Of a DNA stretch of 64,000 bases, positions 26,077 through 34,553 are shown in pieces. How positions within the stretch are numbered: position 1 is the stretch's first letter; each line of letters begins with the position of its first letter. The stretch lies in NCBI RefSeq assembly GCF_018499875.1, contig NZ_JAHBAY010000018.1, positions 62,001-126,000 on the forward strand, in the 5' to 3' direction. The translations under genes were made by a program, and so were the position numbers. This stretch comes from Kineosporia corallincola (GTDB lineage: Bacteria > Actinomycetota > Actinomycetes > Actinomycetales > Kineosporiaceae). Below the pieces are notes generated by a model that saw nothing but the letters and a program-made list of their open reading frames with translations, made no database searches and was not told the origin of the DNA.

Positions 26077-26121
26077 GTCGAGTCCTTCGTGGGTTCCGGG
26101 CAGAACGTTCCGGGCAGAACA

Positions 26122-26162
26122 GGGGACGCCCGCCCGCTCGGGTCGAGCGGGCGGGCGTCCCC
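26122..26162 (-). terminator. Strong hairpin between amine oxidase and reductase genes
   Basis: Perfect 18-bp stem (26122-26139 with 26145-26162) and a 5-nt loop, 11 bp beyond the copper amine oxidase stop. It lies within a co-directional gene set, so it may reduce rather than abolish expression of the reductase gene. Confidence 0.75.
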
Positions 26163-26172
26163 CGGCTGTACG

Positions 26173-28074
26173 TCAGTGGCAGCAGGCGTCCCCGCCGTCG
26201 GAGCTGCTGTGGCTCATCGGGGCCGGCAGGTCGAGCGAGGGGTTGCGGTCGAAGAAGCCGTCCGGCTCCAGGCGCATGCCCAGGCGGTGCACCGGCATGA
26301 TCGGCCACTCCTCCGGACGCGGCACGTGGTGCACACCGATGACCGGCCAGAGCACGAGCTCGGCGCCGTCGAGCGACCGGTCGGCCTGCTGCCAGGCCTG
26401 CACCCCGTCGGCCCCCAGGTCGGCCTGGTTCGGGTACTCGCCGGCGATGAAGCGCTCGCTGCCGTCGAACGGCGTGGCCCACAGGTGCTGCGCGACGAAG
26501 GGGGCCTTGCGCTCGACCACACTGCCCGGCTTGGCGAAGAGCCTGGCGGTGTTCTGGATCGACAGCCGGTAGGCGGTCTTGTCGCCGAACCGGTTCACCG
26601 TGTCGTCGCTCTCGACCAGCCAGTACGTGGAGGTGGCCGGATTCGACCGGCGGGCGGCCTGTTTCTCGGTGGCGAGCTGGGTGCGCACCATCTTGCAGGC
26701 GTTGCCGTAGGGGTTGAGCTCCTCGTCCTCCTCGACCTCGGCGTGCACCTCGTACAGCCGGTTGACCGGGCCGTCGACGCCCATGTCGAGCCGCATGCCG
26801 AAGTAGTGCTGGTGGTTCGGGGCCTGCACGTTGGGGCTGACCATCCGCCCGTAGGTGGGGTTCTCGCCGTCGGCGATGCCGGACACCGACATCACCCCGG
26901 TCAGCTTGATCTCCAGCTCGATCATGCCGTCCTGGTACAGCGACCAGTAGAAGCCGTAGTCGTAGTTGGCCACGGTGGCGAAGAACGAGACCACCAGACG
27001 CCGGGCGCGGCGCACGTCGGCCTCACCGGTGCGGGTGTTCACGTGCTTCCAGAGGATCGAGTGGTCCTCCTCGTGCAGGCACACCGCGTTCTTGATGGTG
27101 CGGGCGTCACCGTGACCGTTGACCACCGCGGCATCGAAATACCGGATCTCGCCGAGGCAGTCGCAGCCCAGTTCGAGCGAGGCGGTGAGCGGGCCGGCGC
27201 CGTACTCGCCCCAGTCGAAGAAGTTCTTGCGGTAGGCCGTGGGGTCCGGGTCGAGGTACGGCACGTACATCTCGTTCACCGCAGCGCGTTTCATGATCGG
27301 GCGCCCGGCGTACTCGATGTCGTGCAGCACCATGCCCTCGCGGTGCGTGAAGCCGATCCGGAAGGCCCAGTTCTGCCAGGTGACCAGCTGCCCGTCGATG
27401 CCGAAACCGGGCCCCTGCGGCTGGATGATCTCCAGCGGCGCGACCTCCCGGTCGGGGCCCCAGGTGCCGGACCGGTAGTTGCCGGTCTCCGAGGCCATCG
27501 GCAGCACGCCGTGGTCCTCGATCGCGATGACCTCCAGCGTCTCCAGGTCGACGATCGGCACCAGGCCGGCCACCGGACGGGCGTAGCCGTTGTCGTCCTC
27601 GGTCTCCCGGTGCCACACGGTGCCCCACGAAAGGCGGCGGTCCTCATAGCCTTCCGGCTCGAACCCGGTGATCGACTCGGGGTCGACCCAGACCAGCGAG
27701 ACGTCGTGGATGCCACGCTTGGCCAGCGCGTCCTTCAGGCCCTGGTCCTCCCGGCAGGCCGCCGCCACCATCCGGGCCTCCTCGCTGGAGACGCCGGGAC
27801 GCTTGGCGTCCACGTCGCGCCAGCTGGTGATCGAGGCCTCGCGGTCGGTGCCGGCGGTCCAGGCGGCCACCTCCCAGGCGGCGTGGGCGTCCGGGTTCAT
27901 CACCACGGTGCGCACCGGACGGCCCTGGCCGGGGGCCAGTGCCCGGGCCAGCGCCTCGTCCACGGCGATGCCCCAGAACCGCGGCCTGTCGCCGATCCGC
28001 TCGTCGGCGCGCACCAGGGCGATCACCGTGGCGATCTCGTCCTCGGTCAGGGGGTCGTTCCAGTGGCGGGTCAC
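26173..28074 (-). CDS. Copper-containing primary-amine oxidase (TPQ enzyme)
   Basis: 633-residue copper amine oxidase, converting a primary amine plus O2 to an aldehyde, ammonia and H2O2. The topaquinone precursor is Tyr 371 in the consensus VANYDYGFYW. A copper-ligand-like His-x-His is seen in NHQHYFGMRLDMGVDG, and the catalytic-base region precedes in FDAAVVNGHGD. Length is normal for the family. GTG at 28074 with AAGGAG 5 nt upstream. The C-terminus ends in a Cys/His pair (GGDACCH). The aldehyde made here is the natural substrate for the aldehyde dehydrogenase at 32864. Agmatine, putrescine and aromatic amines are candidate substrates. Confidence 0.95.
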   Translation of the reverse strand: MTRHWNDPLTEDEIATVIALVRADERIGDRPRFWGIAVDEALARALAPGQGRPVRTVVMNPDAHAAWEVAAWTAGTDREASITSWRDVDAKRPGVSSEEARMVAAACREDQGLKDALAKRGIHDVSLVWVDPESITGFEPEGYEDRRLSWGTVWHRETEDDNGYARPVAGLVPIVDLETLEVIAIEDHGVLPMASETGNYRSGTWGPDREVAPLEIIQPQGPGFGIDGQLVTWQNWAFRIGFTHREGMVLHDIEYAGRPIMKRAAVNEMYVPYLDPDPTAYRKNFFDWGEYGAGPLTASLELGCDCLGEIRYFDAAVVNGHGDARTIKNAVCLHEEDHSILWKHVNTRTGEADVRRARRLVVSFFATVANYDYGFYWSLYQDGMIELEIKLTGVMSVSGIADGENPTYGRMVSPNVQAPNHQHYFGMRLDMGVDGPVNRLYEVHAEVEEDEELNPYGNACKMVRTQLATEKQAARRSNPATSTYWLVESDDTVNRFGDKTAYRLSIQNTARLFAKPGSVVERKAPFVAQHLWATPFDGSERFIAGEYPNQADLGADGVQAWQQADRSLDGAELVLWPVIGVHHVPRPEEWPIMPVHRLGMRLEPDGFFDRNPSLDLPAPMSHSSSDGGDACCH

Positions 28075-28114
28075 TCGGTCTCCTTCGAAATCATGGACGG
28101 CGAAAACCTCTACC

Positions 28115-29206
28115 TCAGGTCGTGATCCGGCGCTGTACGCCGATGAAATCCAGGTCGGGCCGGGGCCGGCCGAGCACCAGGTCGGCCACCGCCTCCCCGA
28201 CGGCGGGGCCGAACTTGAAGCCGTGCCCGGAACAGGCCGCCGCCACGGTCACGTTCGGCGCCCAGGGCAGGGTACCGATCACGAACCGCTTGTCGGCGGT
28301 CATCGTGTACAGGCAGGCGGCCACCTCGGTCACCTCCGGGGCGATGCCGGGCACGTAGGCGGTCATCAGGCCGGTCAGCTCGTCGATCTCGGCCTGTGAC
28401 GGCGCGGCGACCGGGACCTCCGGGTCCCAGACCGGCCCGGCGTCGACGCCGGCCTTGAACCCGTTGCCGGCCGCGTCGGGAATGCCGAATACCAGGCCCT
28501 CGGGCCGGTCGACGGAGAAACAGCCGAGCCGGGGCGGCATTCCGTCGGCCTGGCCGGCGGCCAGGGTGACGGTGACGATGCGCCAGACCTCGAAGAGGTG
28601 GGCCAGCTCGGGCACCAGCTGCCCGGACCACGACCCGGCCGTCAGAACCAGCCGGTTGCAGCGAATCTCGCGACGGTCGGTGGTGACCACACAGCCGTCG
28701 CCCTCCGGGCGCCAGGACAGCACGTTCTCGCCGAACACCAGTTCGGCGCCGTCGGCCCGGGCCCCGGCCCGGGCGACCTCCAGGGCCGTCGACGCCTCCA
28801 GCACGCCGGCGTTCGGGTCGTGGACCGCGCCGTAGCCGTCTGGCACCCGGAATCCCGGCATCAGGTCGGACATCTCGGCCGGATCGGTCACGGCCCGGCA
28901 GTCCCGCCCCTGCATCGAGGCGGCGCCACGATGTGCGTACAGGCCACCGGTGCGGTGAATCAGCGTGCGACCGCCGGCCGCCTCCCAGCGCGCCCAGCCG
29001 TCGAAGGCCCGCTCCACGAACGGATTCCAGGCCGGGTTCGGGTAGGCCCGGCGAATCATCCGGGTGCGCCCGTGCGAGGACCCGCGCCCGTGCCCCTCCT
29101 CGAAGCGGTCCAGGCCGAGCACGTCCACCCCCTGCCGGGCGAGCTCGAAAACGGTTGCGGAACCGTGCACGCCGAGACCGGCCACGAGCACATCGACGTC
29201 CACCAT
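28115..29206 (-). CDS. Sarcosine oxidase/N-methyltryptophan oxidase-like flavoprotein
   Basis: 363-residue FAD-dependent amine oxidase of the monomeric sarcosine oxidase family, oxidising secondary amines. The Rossmann motif LVAGLGVHGSATVFELA opens the protein, GSSHGRTRMIRRAY is the second flavin-binding signature, and C298 in VAACLYTMTADKRF is the conserved site of covalent FAD attachment. The C-terminal GHGFKFGPAVGEAVADL completes the FAD fold. GGAGG is 9 nt upstream of the ATG, within the end of the preceding class V PLP enzyme gene. It probably removes an N-alkyl group or oxidises an imino acid in the pathway. Confidence 0.9.
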   Translation of the reverse strand: MVDVDVLVAGLGVHGSATVFELARQGVDVLGLDRFEEGHGRGSSHGRTRMIRRAYPNPAWNPFVERAFDGWARWEAAGGRTLIHRTGGLYAHRGAASMQGRDCRAVTDPAEMSDLMPGFRVPDGYGAVHDPNAGVLEASTALEVARAGARADGAELVFGENVLSWRPEGDGCVVTTDRREIRCNRLVLTAGSWSGQLVPELAHLFEVWRIVTVTLAAGQADGMPPRLGCFSVDRPEGLVFGIPDAAGNGFKAGVDAGPVWDPEVPVAAPSQAEIDELTGLMTAYVPGIAPEVTEVAACLYTMTADKRFVIGTLPWAPNVTVAAACSGHGFKFGPAVGEAVADLVLGRPRPDLDFIGVQRRITT

Positions 29207-29210
29207 TGAC

Positions 29211-30446
29211 TCAGACCTCCTGGGCGATCAGGGTGACCGCATCGATCAGCGCCGACATGTCCGACCCGTCGGTGTAGACGTGCGGCGAGGCCCGCACCAC
29301 GGCGTCCACACCCCGGGCCCCGAGGTCCCACTGCGCGTGCGAGGCGGGCACCGACACGGTGCGCACGTCGTGCGCGGCCAGCCGCTCGTTCACCTGCCGC
29401 GCGGGCTTCCCGTCGACGGTGAAGGTCACGATCGCCGACGGCGAGGCCGGCGGGTCCTGCACGGTGACCGCCGGGATCTCGCCCAGCGTCTCCCGCAGCC
29501 CGGCGGCCATCGTCACGAGATGGTCCTCGGTGCGCGCGGTCCCGAGCTCCAGCGCCTCGGCCAGCGCCACGCCCAGCCCGATCCGGCCGGCGATCGACGC
29601 CTCCCAGGTCTCGAACCGGCGCGCACCGTCTTTCAGCTCCCATTTCCGGGACGACGTCCAGACCGCGCCGCGCACGTCCGGCGCCGTCGGTGCCAGCGAG
29701 CTCACCAGATCCGCTCCGACATAGGCGAAACCGGTGCCGCGCGGGGCACGCAGGAACTTGCGGCCGGTGGTGACCAGCGCGTCGCAGCCGATCCGGGTCA
29801 CGTCCAGCGCCAGCTGGCCCACCGACTGGGTCGCGTCGAGCACGTACCGGGCACCGTAACGCCGTGCCAGTGCGCCGATCTCGGCGACCGGCTCGACCAG
29901 GCCGGAGGAGGTGGGGATGTGGGCCACGCAGAGGATCGCCGGGGCGCCGCCGGCCAGTTCCAGGTCCAGGGCCTCCAGGTCCACCGCACCGTCCGGGCCG
30001 TTCGGCACCACGACCAGCTCGACGTCGTGCTCACGGCCCAGGCTCATCAGGTGCAGCGCGTGGCTGACGTAGGTGGACCGGCTGACCAGCAGCCGGTGGC
30101 CGGTGCCGAGCCGCAGCGCGTCGATGATCGTGCGCAGGCCGGTGGAAGCGCTGTCGAACAGGGCGATCTCGCCCGGATCGGCGTTCAGCAGCCGGGCCGC
30201 GTCGCGGTAGGCGTCCTCGATCCGGTCGGCGACCTGATGGGCGGCCTCGTACCCGCCGATCTGCTCCTCCAGCCGCAGGTGGTCGACCACCGACTGGACG
30301 ACCGGGGCCGAGGGCAGCGCGGCCCCCGCGGCGTTGAAGTGGTGGGCGACCGCGGTGCCCGGCGTGCGCGCCCGCTCGGCGGCCACGTCGACGGGTACGG
30401 CGCGCTCCTGGAGCACAGCCGGTCCCGCATCGAGAGAGCTCTCCAC
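29211..30446 (-). CDS. Class V PLP-dependent enzyme (aminotransferase/desulfurase fold)
   Basis: 411 residues from the GTG at 30446 (GAGG 8 nt upstream). The open frame extends to 30500, but that start lies inside operator pair B. PLP-binding features are present: STGLRTIIDALRLG, YVLDATQSVGQLALDV with the conserved Asp and Gln, and the Schiff-base Lys in VTTGRKFLRAPRGTGFAYV. No catalytic Cys loop typical of IscS/SufS is evident, so an aminotransferase or lyase role fits better. First gene of the operon continuing with the two amine oxidases. Confidence 0.85.
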   Translation of the reverse strand: MESSLDAGPAVLQERAVPVDVAAERARTPGTAVAHHFNAAGAALPSAPVVQSVVDHLRLEEQIGGYEAAHQVADRIEDAYRDAARLLNADPGEIALFDSASTGLRTIIDALRLGTGHRLLVSRSTYVSHALHLMSLGREHDVELVVVPNGPDGAVDLEALDLELAGGAPAILCVAHIPTSSGLVEPVAEIGALARRYGARYVLDATQSVGQLALDVTRIGCDALVTTGRKFLRAPRGTGFAYVGADLVSSLAPTAPDVRGAVWTSSRKWELKDGARRFETWEASIAGRIGLGVALAEALELGTARTEDHLVTMAAGLRETLGEIPAVTVQDPPASPSAIVTFTVDGKPARQVNERLAAHDVRTVSVPASHAQWDLGARGVDAVVRASPHVYTDGSDMSALIDAVTLIAQEV

Positions 30447-30471
30447 ACCAACCGCCTCTAGTCGAAACTTC

Positions 30472-30498
30472 GGATCCGAAAATAACACGATTGGATCC
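30472..30498. promoter_or_regulatory. Operator pair B (GGATCC x2, 21 bp apart)
   Basis: GGATCC at 30472-30477, within the 12-bp palindrome TTCGGATCCGAA, and at 30493-30498 within TTGGATCCAC. On the minus strand a -10-like TTATTT lies between them. The pair ends 26 bp before the class V enzyme start at 30446. Confidence 0.75.
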
Positions 30499-30544
30499 AC
30501 TGTAGTACGGGCGAAAGCCTCTAGCGTCCACTCGTAGGTGATGT

Positions 30545-30571
30545 GGATACGATCCTATGGTGAGTGGATAC
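30545..30571. promoter_or_regulatory. Operator pair C (variant GGATAC x2, 21 bp apart)
   Basis: TGGATACGATC occurs twice, at 30544-30554 and 30565-30575, again 21 bp apart, with one change from the GGATCC core. A -10-like TATGGT lies between the copies on the plus strand. The pair is 21-47 bp before the MFS start at 30592. Confidence 0.65.
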
Positions 30572-30591
30572 GATCTGAACAGGTGTCGTTG

Positions 30592-31776
30592 ATGCGCCGT
30601 CCCGCGACCACGGTCACGTTCTGGCTCGTCTTCGGTGCGTCGACGCTGGAGAACGCCACCTTCAACGGCACCTCACCGGTCATCGCCCGGTTCGTCACCG
30701 GCTCCTTCGGGGCGAGCCCGGCGGCGGCCGGGGTGATCGCGGCCCTCGCACCCCTCAGCTCGCTGGTCTGGCAGCCGATCGCCGGGCACGCCGCCGACCG
30801 CTACGGATACCGCCTGGTCGGCGTCGCGGGCGCCGTGGCCGCGCTGGCCGGTTTTCTGCTCACCCTGCTGACCACGGTCGGCCCGCAGACACTCGCACTG
30901 GCCGGGCTGGGGCGGATCCTGATCGGCGGGGGCGGAGCCAGCGTGGCCACCGTCGCGACCGCCTGGGTGGTGGCCACGTCACCGCGGGCCAGCCGGGGTC
31001 AGGCCCTGAGCATCTTCGGGCTGAGCGTCTGGATCGCCTTCGCCCTCGGCCCGGTGATCGGCGAGAACGTCTACCAGACGAGCGGATTCGCGGCGGTCTG
31101 GCTGGTGTTCGCGGCGATGACGGCGGCCATGCTGTTCTGCGTGGCGTTCGCCGTGGAACCGGTGCGCCCGGAACCGGCCGGCGCGATGACCCTCTCCGGG
31201 TTGCGCGAGGTGGTGTCGACGGTCAGCCGCCCCGGTGTGGTCGCGGCGGCGGCCTGGGCCGGGCAGGCGGTGATCACCACCTATCTGGTGGTGCTGCTGG
31301 AGAGCCGGGGCCTGGCGACGGACGGGTGGTTCGGCGCCGCCAGCCTTTTCCCGGTGTTCGCCGTCTGCCTGATCGCCTCCCGGGTGCTGTTCAGCCGGCT
31401 GACCGACACCACTCCCCCACGCCCGATCGCGATCGGCGGCCTGCTCGGGATCACCGCCGGGCTGCTGATCCTCAGCGCCACCTCGTCATTCTGGACGGCC
31501 GCGCTGGGTGCCGCCCTGCTCGGGTTCGTCTACGCCCCGATGTATCCGGCCCTGACCCTGCTGGCCAGCGACGGCCTGCCCGCCGACCACCGGGCGGTGG
31601 GGCTCGGGGTGTTCAGTTCGTTCACCGCCCTGGGCATGGCCGCCGGCCAGTTCATGGGTGGCTTCGTGGACGAGTGGCTGGGCCTGGGCTGGGTTTTCGT
31701 CGTGACGGCGGCCCTCCAGCTCCTGGCCCTCCCGGCTCTGCCGCCCAGCGCCCGGACCGCACCCCCGGCCCCCTGA
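30592..31776 (+). CDS. MFS transporter, probable amine/substrate uptake
   Basis: 394 residues with twelve hydrophobic segments and the MFS loop motif GHAADRYGYRLVG after helix 2. I start it at the ATG 30592 (AGGTG about 7 nt upstream), because the longer frame from 30538 would place operator pair C inside the coding region. It is divergent from the amine oxidase operon and controlled by the same operator type, so uptake of the catabolic substrate is the likely job. Export of a toxic intermediate is an alternative. Confidence 0.85.
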   Translation: MRRPATTVTFWLVFGASTLENATFNGTSPVIARFVTGSFGASPAAAGVIAALAPLSSLVWQPIAGHAADRYGYRLVGVAGAVAALAGFLLTLLTTVGPQTLALAGLGRILIGGGGASVATVATAWVVATSPRASRGQALSIFGLSVWIAFALGPVIGENVYQTSGFAAVWLVFAAMTAAMLFCVAFAVEPVRPEPAGAMTLSGLREVVSTVSRPGVVAAAAWAGQAVITTYLVVLLESRGLATDGWFGAASLFPVFAVCLIASRVLFSRLTDTTPPRPIAIGGLLGITAGLLILSATSSFWTAALGAALLGFVYAPMYPALTLLASDGLPADHRAVGLGVFSSFTALGMAAGQFMGGFVDEWLGLGWVFVVTAALQLLALPALPPSARTAPPAP

Positions 31777-31821
31777 CGACCGGACGCGCACCGCACCGTC
31801 CCGCATCGTCATGCACTGGAG

Positions 31822-32697
31822 TCACGAAGCTCCACTCCACGTCGTCCGGAGGCCGTCCGGGCCGATGATCGTGCCCGGAGCCAGATCCGGCAGCAGGCAG
31901 GCCCGCAGAACCGGCCCGGCCGTGTCCAGGTCTGACGGATTCGGCGAGGTGGCCGGCCTTGGCCGAGTGGCCGGCGTCGGCGGCACGACCGGGGTCGGCG
32001 AGGGGTCCGGCGTCGGCGAGGGGTCCGGCGAGGGGTCCGGGTTCGGCGAGGGGTGCGGATGGCCCGGATCGGCCAGGACCGCGGTGATACCCATGCTGGC
32101 CTGGCGGGCCGTGCCGTCCAGCACCCAGGCGAGGTCGGCCGACCCGGCGCCCTCCGGTGTCGCCTGCCGGACCGCGCCGGGGACGACATGCACGACCCGG
32201 CCCGGCGCATGGGTCGCCAGCGTGGGCAGCAACGCCTCGGTGAGCAGGCGCGGGCCGAGATACTCGAGCACGAGGGACGTCTGGACGGTCCCGAAATTGT
32301 TCACCAGCAGGTGCAGTTCACCGGTCATGGGCAGCCAGGCGCCCAGCTCGTGCACCGCGTCCAGCGACGACAGATCGGTCTCGACGAAGTCGTAGCGCTC
32401 GCCGGCACCGTCGGCCAGGAGCTGCCTGAGCGCCCGCACGCCCGCCTCCTCGTCACCGTCCACCACGGTCACGGACCAGCCCCGACGTCCCAGTTCCAGA
32501 GCCGTGGCAAGACCCGGCCCGGCCGCGATCCCGGCGACGACCGCCCGTCTGCTCTCCCGCCCGAAGCCTTCGAGCACAGGCTCCTCGGCCACAGTCTTCT
32601 CGGCCACAGTCTTCTCGGACGCTGGCTTCCCGGTCACGGGCTCCTCGGTCACGGGCTTCCCGGTCACGGGTTCCTCGGTCACGGGCTCCTCGGTCAT
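31822..32697 (-). CDS. Atypical SDR-like protein with repeat-rich ends
   Basis: 291 residues. The core resembles a short-chain dehydrogenase: VVAGIAAGPGLATALELGRRG as nucleotide loop, ETDLSSLDAV and LHLLVNNFGTV as the acidic and NNxG motifs. The usual Ser and Tyr-x3-Lys active site is not visible after VVHVVPGAVRQAT, so catalysis is doubtful. The N-terminus is a run of EEPVTGKP-type repeats encoded by 15-bp tandem units (32582-32697). A Pro-Asp-Ser-rich insert (PNPDPSPDPSP) interrupts the C-terminal part. The true start may lie after the N-terminal repeats. It may be a decaying or structural relative. Confidence 0.6.
   Translation of the reverse strand: MTEEPVTEEPVTGKPVTEEPVTGKPASEKTVAEKTVAEEPVLEGFGRESRRAVVAGIAAGPGLATALELGRRGWSVTVVDGDEEAGVRALRQLLADGAGERYDFVETDLSSLDAVHELGAWLPMTGELHLLVNNFGTVQTSLVLEYLGPRLLTEALLPTLATHAPGRVVHVVPGAVRQATPEGAGSADLAWVLDGTARQASMGITAVLADPGHPHPSPNPDPSPDPSPTPDPSPTPVVPPTPATRPRPATSPNPSDLDTAGPVLRACLLPDLAPGTIIGPDGLRTTWSGAS
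31975..32050. repeat. Tandem repeats in the SDR-like gene
   Basis: Units built on GGCGAGGGGTCCGG recur several times between 31995 and 32050, encoding the Pro-Asp-Ser-Pro insert. The copies differ slightly in length, as expected for replication slippage. Confidence 0.6.
32582..32697. repeat. 15-bp tandem repeats at the 5' end of the SDR-like gene
   Basis: About seven imperfect 15-bp units (GTCACGGGCTCCTCG and variants) encode alternating EEPVT and GKPVT pentapeptides immediately after the annotated start. Confidence 0.65.
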
Positions 32698-32765
32698 GGG
32701 CCGAGTCTGCCGCCCCGGCAGGCTCCCCCACGACTCGCCCTCTCCGGCCCGGCGGCGAGGAACCC

Positions 32766-32814
32766 TTTCGTTTTTGACACCACCATGGGCGCGTTGACGG
32801 TGTCAAAAACGAAA
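32766..32814 (-). terminator. Terminator after the aldehyde dehydrogenase gene
   Basis: Perfect 16-bp stem (TTTCGTTTTTGACACC at 32766-32781 with its complement at 32799-32814), 17-nt loop, unusually A/T-rich for the window. It lies 50 bp past the ALDH stop and before the SDR-like gene. Confidence 0.75.
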
Positions 32815-32863
32815 AGCATCTCCCACGCGGAGGTCGGTGACGACGCCCGGCACAGCGGAAGCC

Positions 32864-34324
32864 TCAGAGGGCGATGACCACGGCCTTGGTCTCGGTGAAG
32901 CCGAGCAGTGCCTCGTCGCCCAGGTCGCGGCCCAGGCCGGAGTCCTTGACCCCGCCGAAGCCGAGGGCCGGGTCGAACACGTTGTAGGTGTTCACCCAGA
33001 TCGTGCCGGCGTCGATCGCGGCGGCCACGCGGTGGGCGCGGCGCAGGTCGTTGGTCCAGACTCCGCCGGCCAGGCCGTAGGTGGAGTCGTTGGCGATGGC
33101 GATCGCCTCGTCCTCGTCCTCGAAACCGAGCACGCCGACCACCGGGCCGAAGATCTCCTCGCGGGCGATCACCATGTCGTTGCGCACGCCGGTGAACAGG
33201 GTGGGCTCGACGTAATAGCCCGGCCGGTCCGGGGTCCCGCCGCCGCTCACCAGCTCGGCGCCGTCGGCCTTCCCCTTCTCGATGTAGCCGAGCACCTGCT
33301 CGCGCTGCTCCTGCGAGACCAGCGGGCCGACCGAGACACCGCCGGCCAGGCCGTCTCCCAGCGGCACCCTGGCGACCGCGGCGGCGAGCCGTTCCGTCAT
33401 CTCCGGCAGGATCGAGTTCTGCACCAGCAGACGGCTTCCCGCGGTGCACATCTGGCCGGAGTGGCCGAACGACGCGCGCATGGCGGTGGTCACCGCGGCG
33501 TCCAGGTCGGCGTCGGCGAACACGATGTTGGCGCTCTTGCCGCCCAGTTCGAGCGTCACCCGCTTGAACGTCTCCGCCGCGGTGCGGCCCACGATGCGGC
33601 CCACCGACGTGCTGCCGGTGAACGACACCTTGGCCACGCCCGGGTGCTCGACCAGCGCGGCGCCCACCCGCCCGTCACCGGTGAGCACGCTGACCACACC
33701 GTCGGGCACGCCCGCCTCACGCATGATCGCGGCCAGCCGGAGCATGGTCAGCGGGGTCTGCTCGGCCGGCTTGACCACGATCGAGCAGCCCGCGGCCAGG
33801 GCCGGGGCGATCTTGAAGGCGCCGGTCATGATCGGGAAGTTCCAGGGCAGGATCAGCGCCGCCACCCCGACCGGGTTCAGCGTGGTGTACACGTGGTGCC
33901 CGTCGCCGATCGGCACGGTGGCGCCGGCCAACCGCGACGGGGCGCCCGCGTAGTGCCGGAAAGTCGCTGCGGCCTGGGCGGTGTCGGCCCGCGAGCGCTC
34001 GATCGGCTTGCCGTTGTCGCGGGTCTCGAGGATCGCCAGGTCTTCGAGGGCGTCCTCGATCAGGTCGGCGATCCGGTTCATGATGCGGGCGCGCTCGAGC
34101 GGGGCCAGGCCCGTCCAGGCCCGGTCCTTCAGGGCTTTCACGCCGGCCCGCACAGCGGCGTCGACATCGGCGGTGGACGCCTGGGGCACCTGGGTGAGTC
34201 GTTCCTCGGTGGCGGGGTCGAGGACGCCGAACAGCTCTCGCCCGTCCGCCACCCACTCCCCGGCCAGCAGGAACGGGGTGATGTCGGGCAGCGTGGGCAG
34301 CCCTTCGCGCAGCGTCTGGGACAC
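32864..34324 (-). CDS. NAD(P)-dependent aldehyde dehydrogenase
   Basis: 486-residue aldehyde dehydrogenase oxidising the aldehyde made by amine oxidase to an acid. The catalytic Glu is in VTLELGGKSANIVF, the nucleophilic Cys in GHSGQMCTAGSRLLV, and the cofactor loop in SFTGSTSVGR. I use the GTG at 34324 (AGGAG 6 nt upstream). The frame continues to 34765 but only through operator pair D and unlikely sequence. The protein resembles betaine/gamma-aminobutyraldehyde dehydrogenases in overall pattern. The substrate is inferred from the neighbouring amine oxidases and the shared operators. Confidence 0.93.
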   Translation of the reverse strand: MSQTLREGLPTLPDITPFLLAGEWVADGRELFGVLDPATEERLTQVPQASTADVDAAVRAGVKALKDRAWTGLAPLERARIMNRIADLIEDALEDLAILETRDNGKPIERSRADTAQAAATFRHYAGAPSRLAGATVPIGDGHHVYTTLNPVGVAALILPWNFPIMTGAFKIAPALAAGCSIVVKPAEQTPLTMLRLAAIMREAGVPDGVVSVLTGDGRVGAALVEHPGVAKVSFTGSTSVGRIVGRTAAETFKRVTLELGGKSANIVFADADLDAAVTTAMRASFGHSGQMCTAGSRLLVQNSILPEMTERLAAAVARVPLGDGLAGGVSVGPLVSQEQREQVLGYIEKGKADGAELVSGGGTPDRPGYYVEPTLFTGVRNDMVIAREEIFGPVVGVLGFEDEDEAIAIANDSTYGLAGGVWTNDLRRAHRVAAAIDAGTIWVNTYNVFDPALGFGGVKDSGLGRDLGDEALLGFTETKAVVIAL

Positions 34325-34357
34325 CTGGTTCTCCTTGCGATCGACCCGTTCCGATTT

Positions 34358-34384
34358 GGATCCAAAATCTACACTGATGGATCC
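34358..34384. promoter_or_regulatory. Operator pair D (GGATCC x2, 21 bp apart)
   Basis: GGATCC at 34358-34363, within the perfect palindrome TTTGGATCCAAA, and at 34379-34384. On the minus strand TAGATT lies between the copies as a -10 candidate. The pair is 34-60 bp before the ALDH start and could also affect the divergent protease gene. Confidence 0.75.
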
Positions 34385-34553
34385 TACTCCGGAAGGCTGC
34401 CTCGCGACCGGCTGTCCGCAGCCCTCACGGCGCCCTCCGGAAGTGCACCCAGGTCTGCCCTTTCGGTACTCGAAAAAGATCGCCGTCGATCGGGCTGCTG
34501 TTAGCATTTCCGGGCAAAAACGACACGCGCCTCTCTCTCCTGGACAGGAAAAC

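Noticed and set aside
26173-28125. 779-codon plus-strand frame over the amine oxidase
   Set aside because: Antisense shadow of a gene with the complete topaquinone motif; composition is of the Val/Leu/Gly/His type seen for other shadows.
33981-34553. N-terminal extension of the S8 protease
   Set aside because: It would cover the 5' part of the divergent aldehyde dehydrogenase gene and operator pair D and would bury the signal peptide. The GTG at 34554 has a ribosome site.
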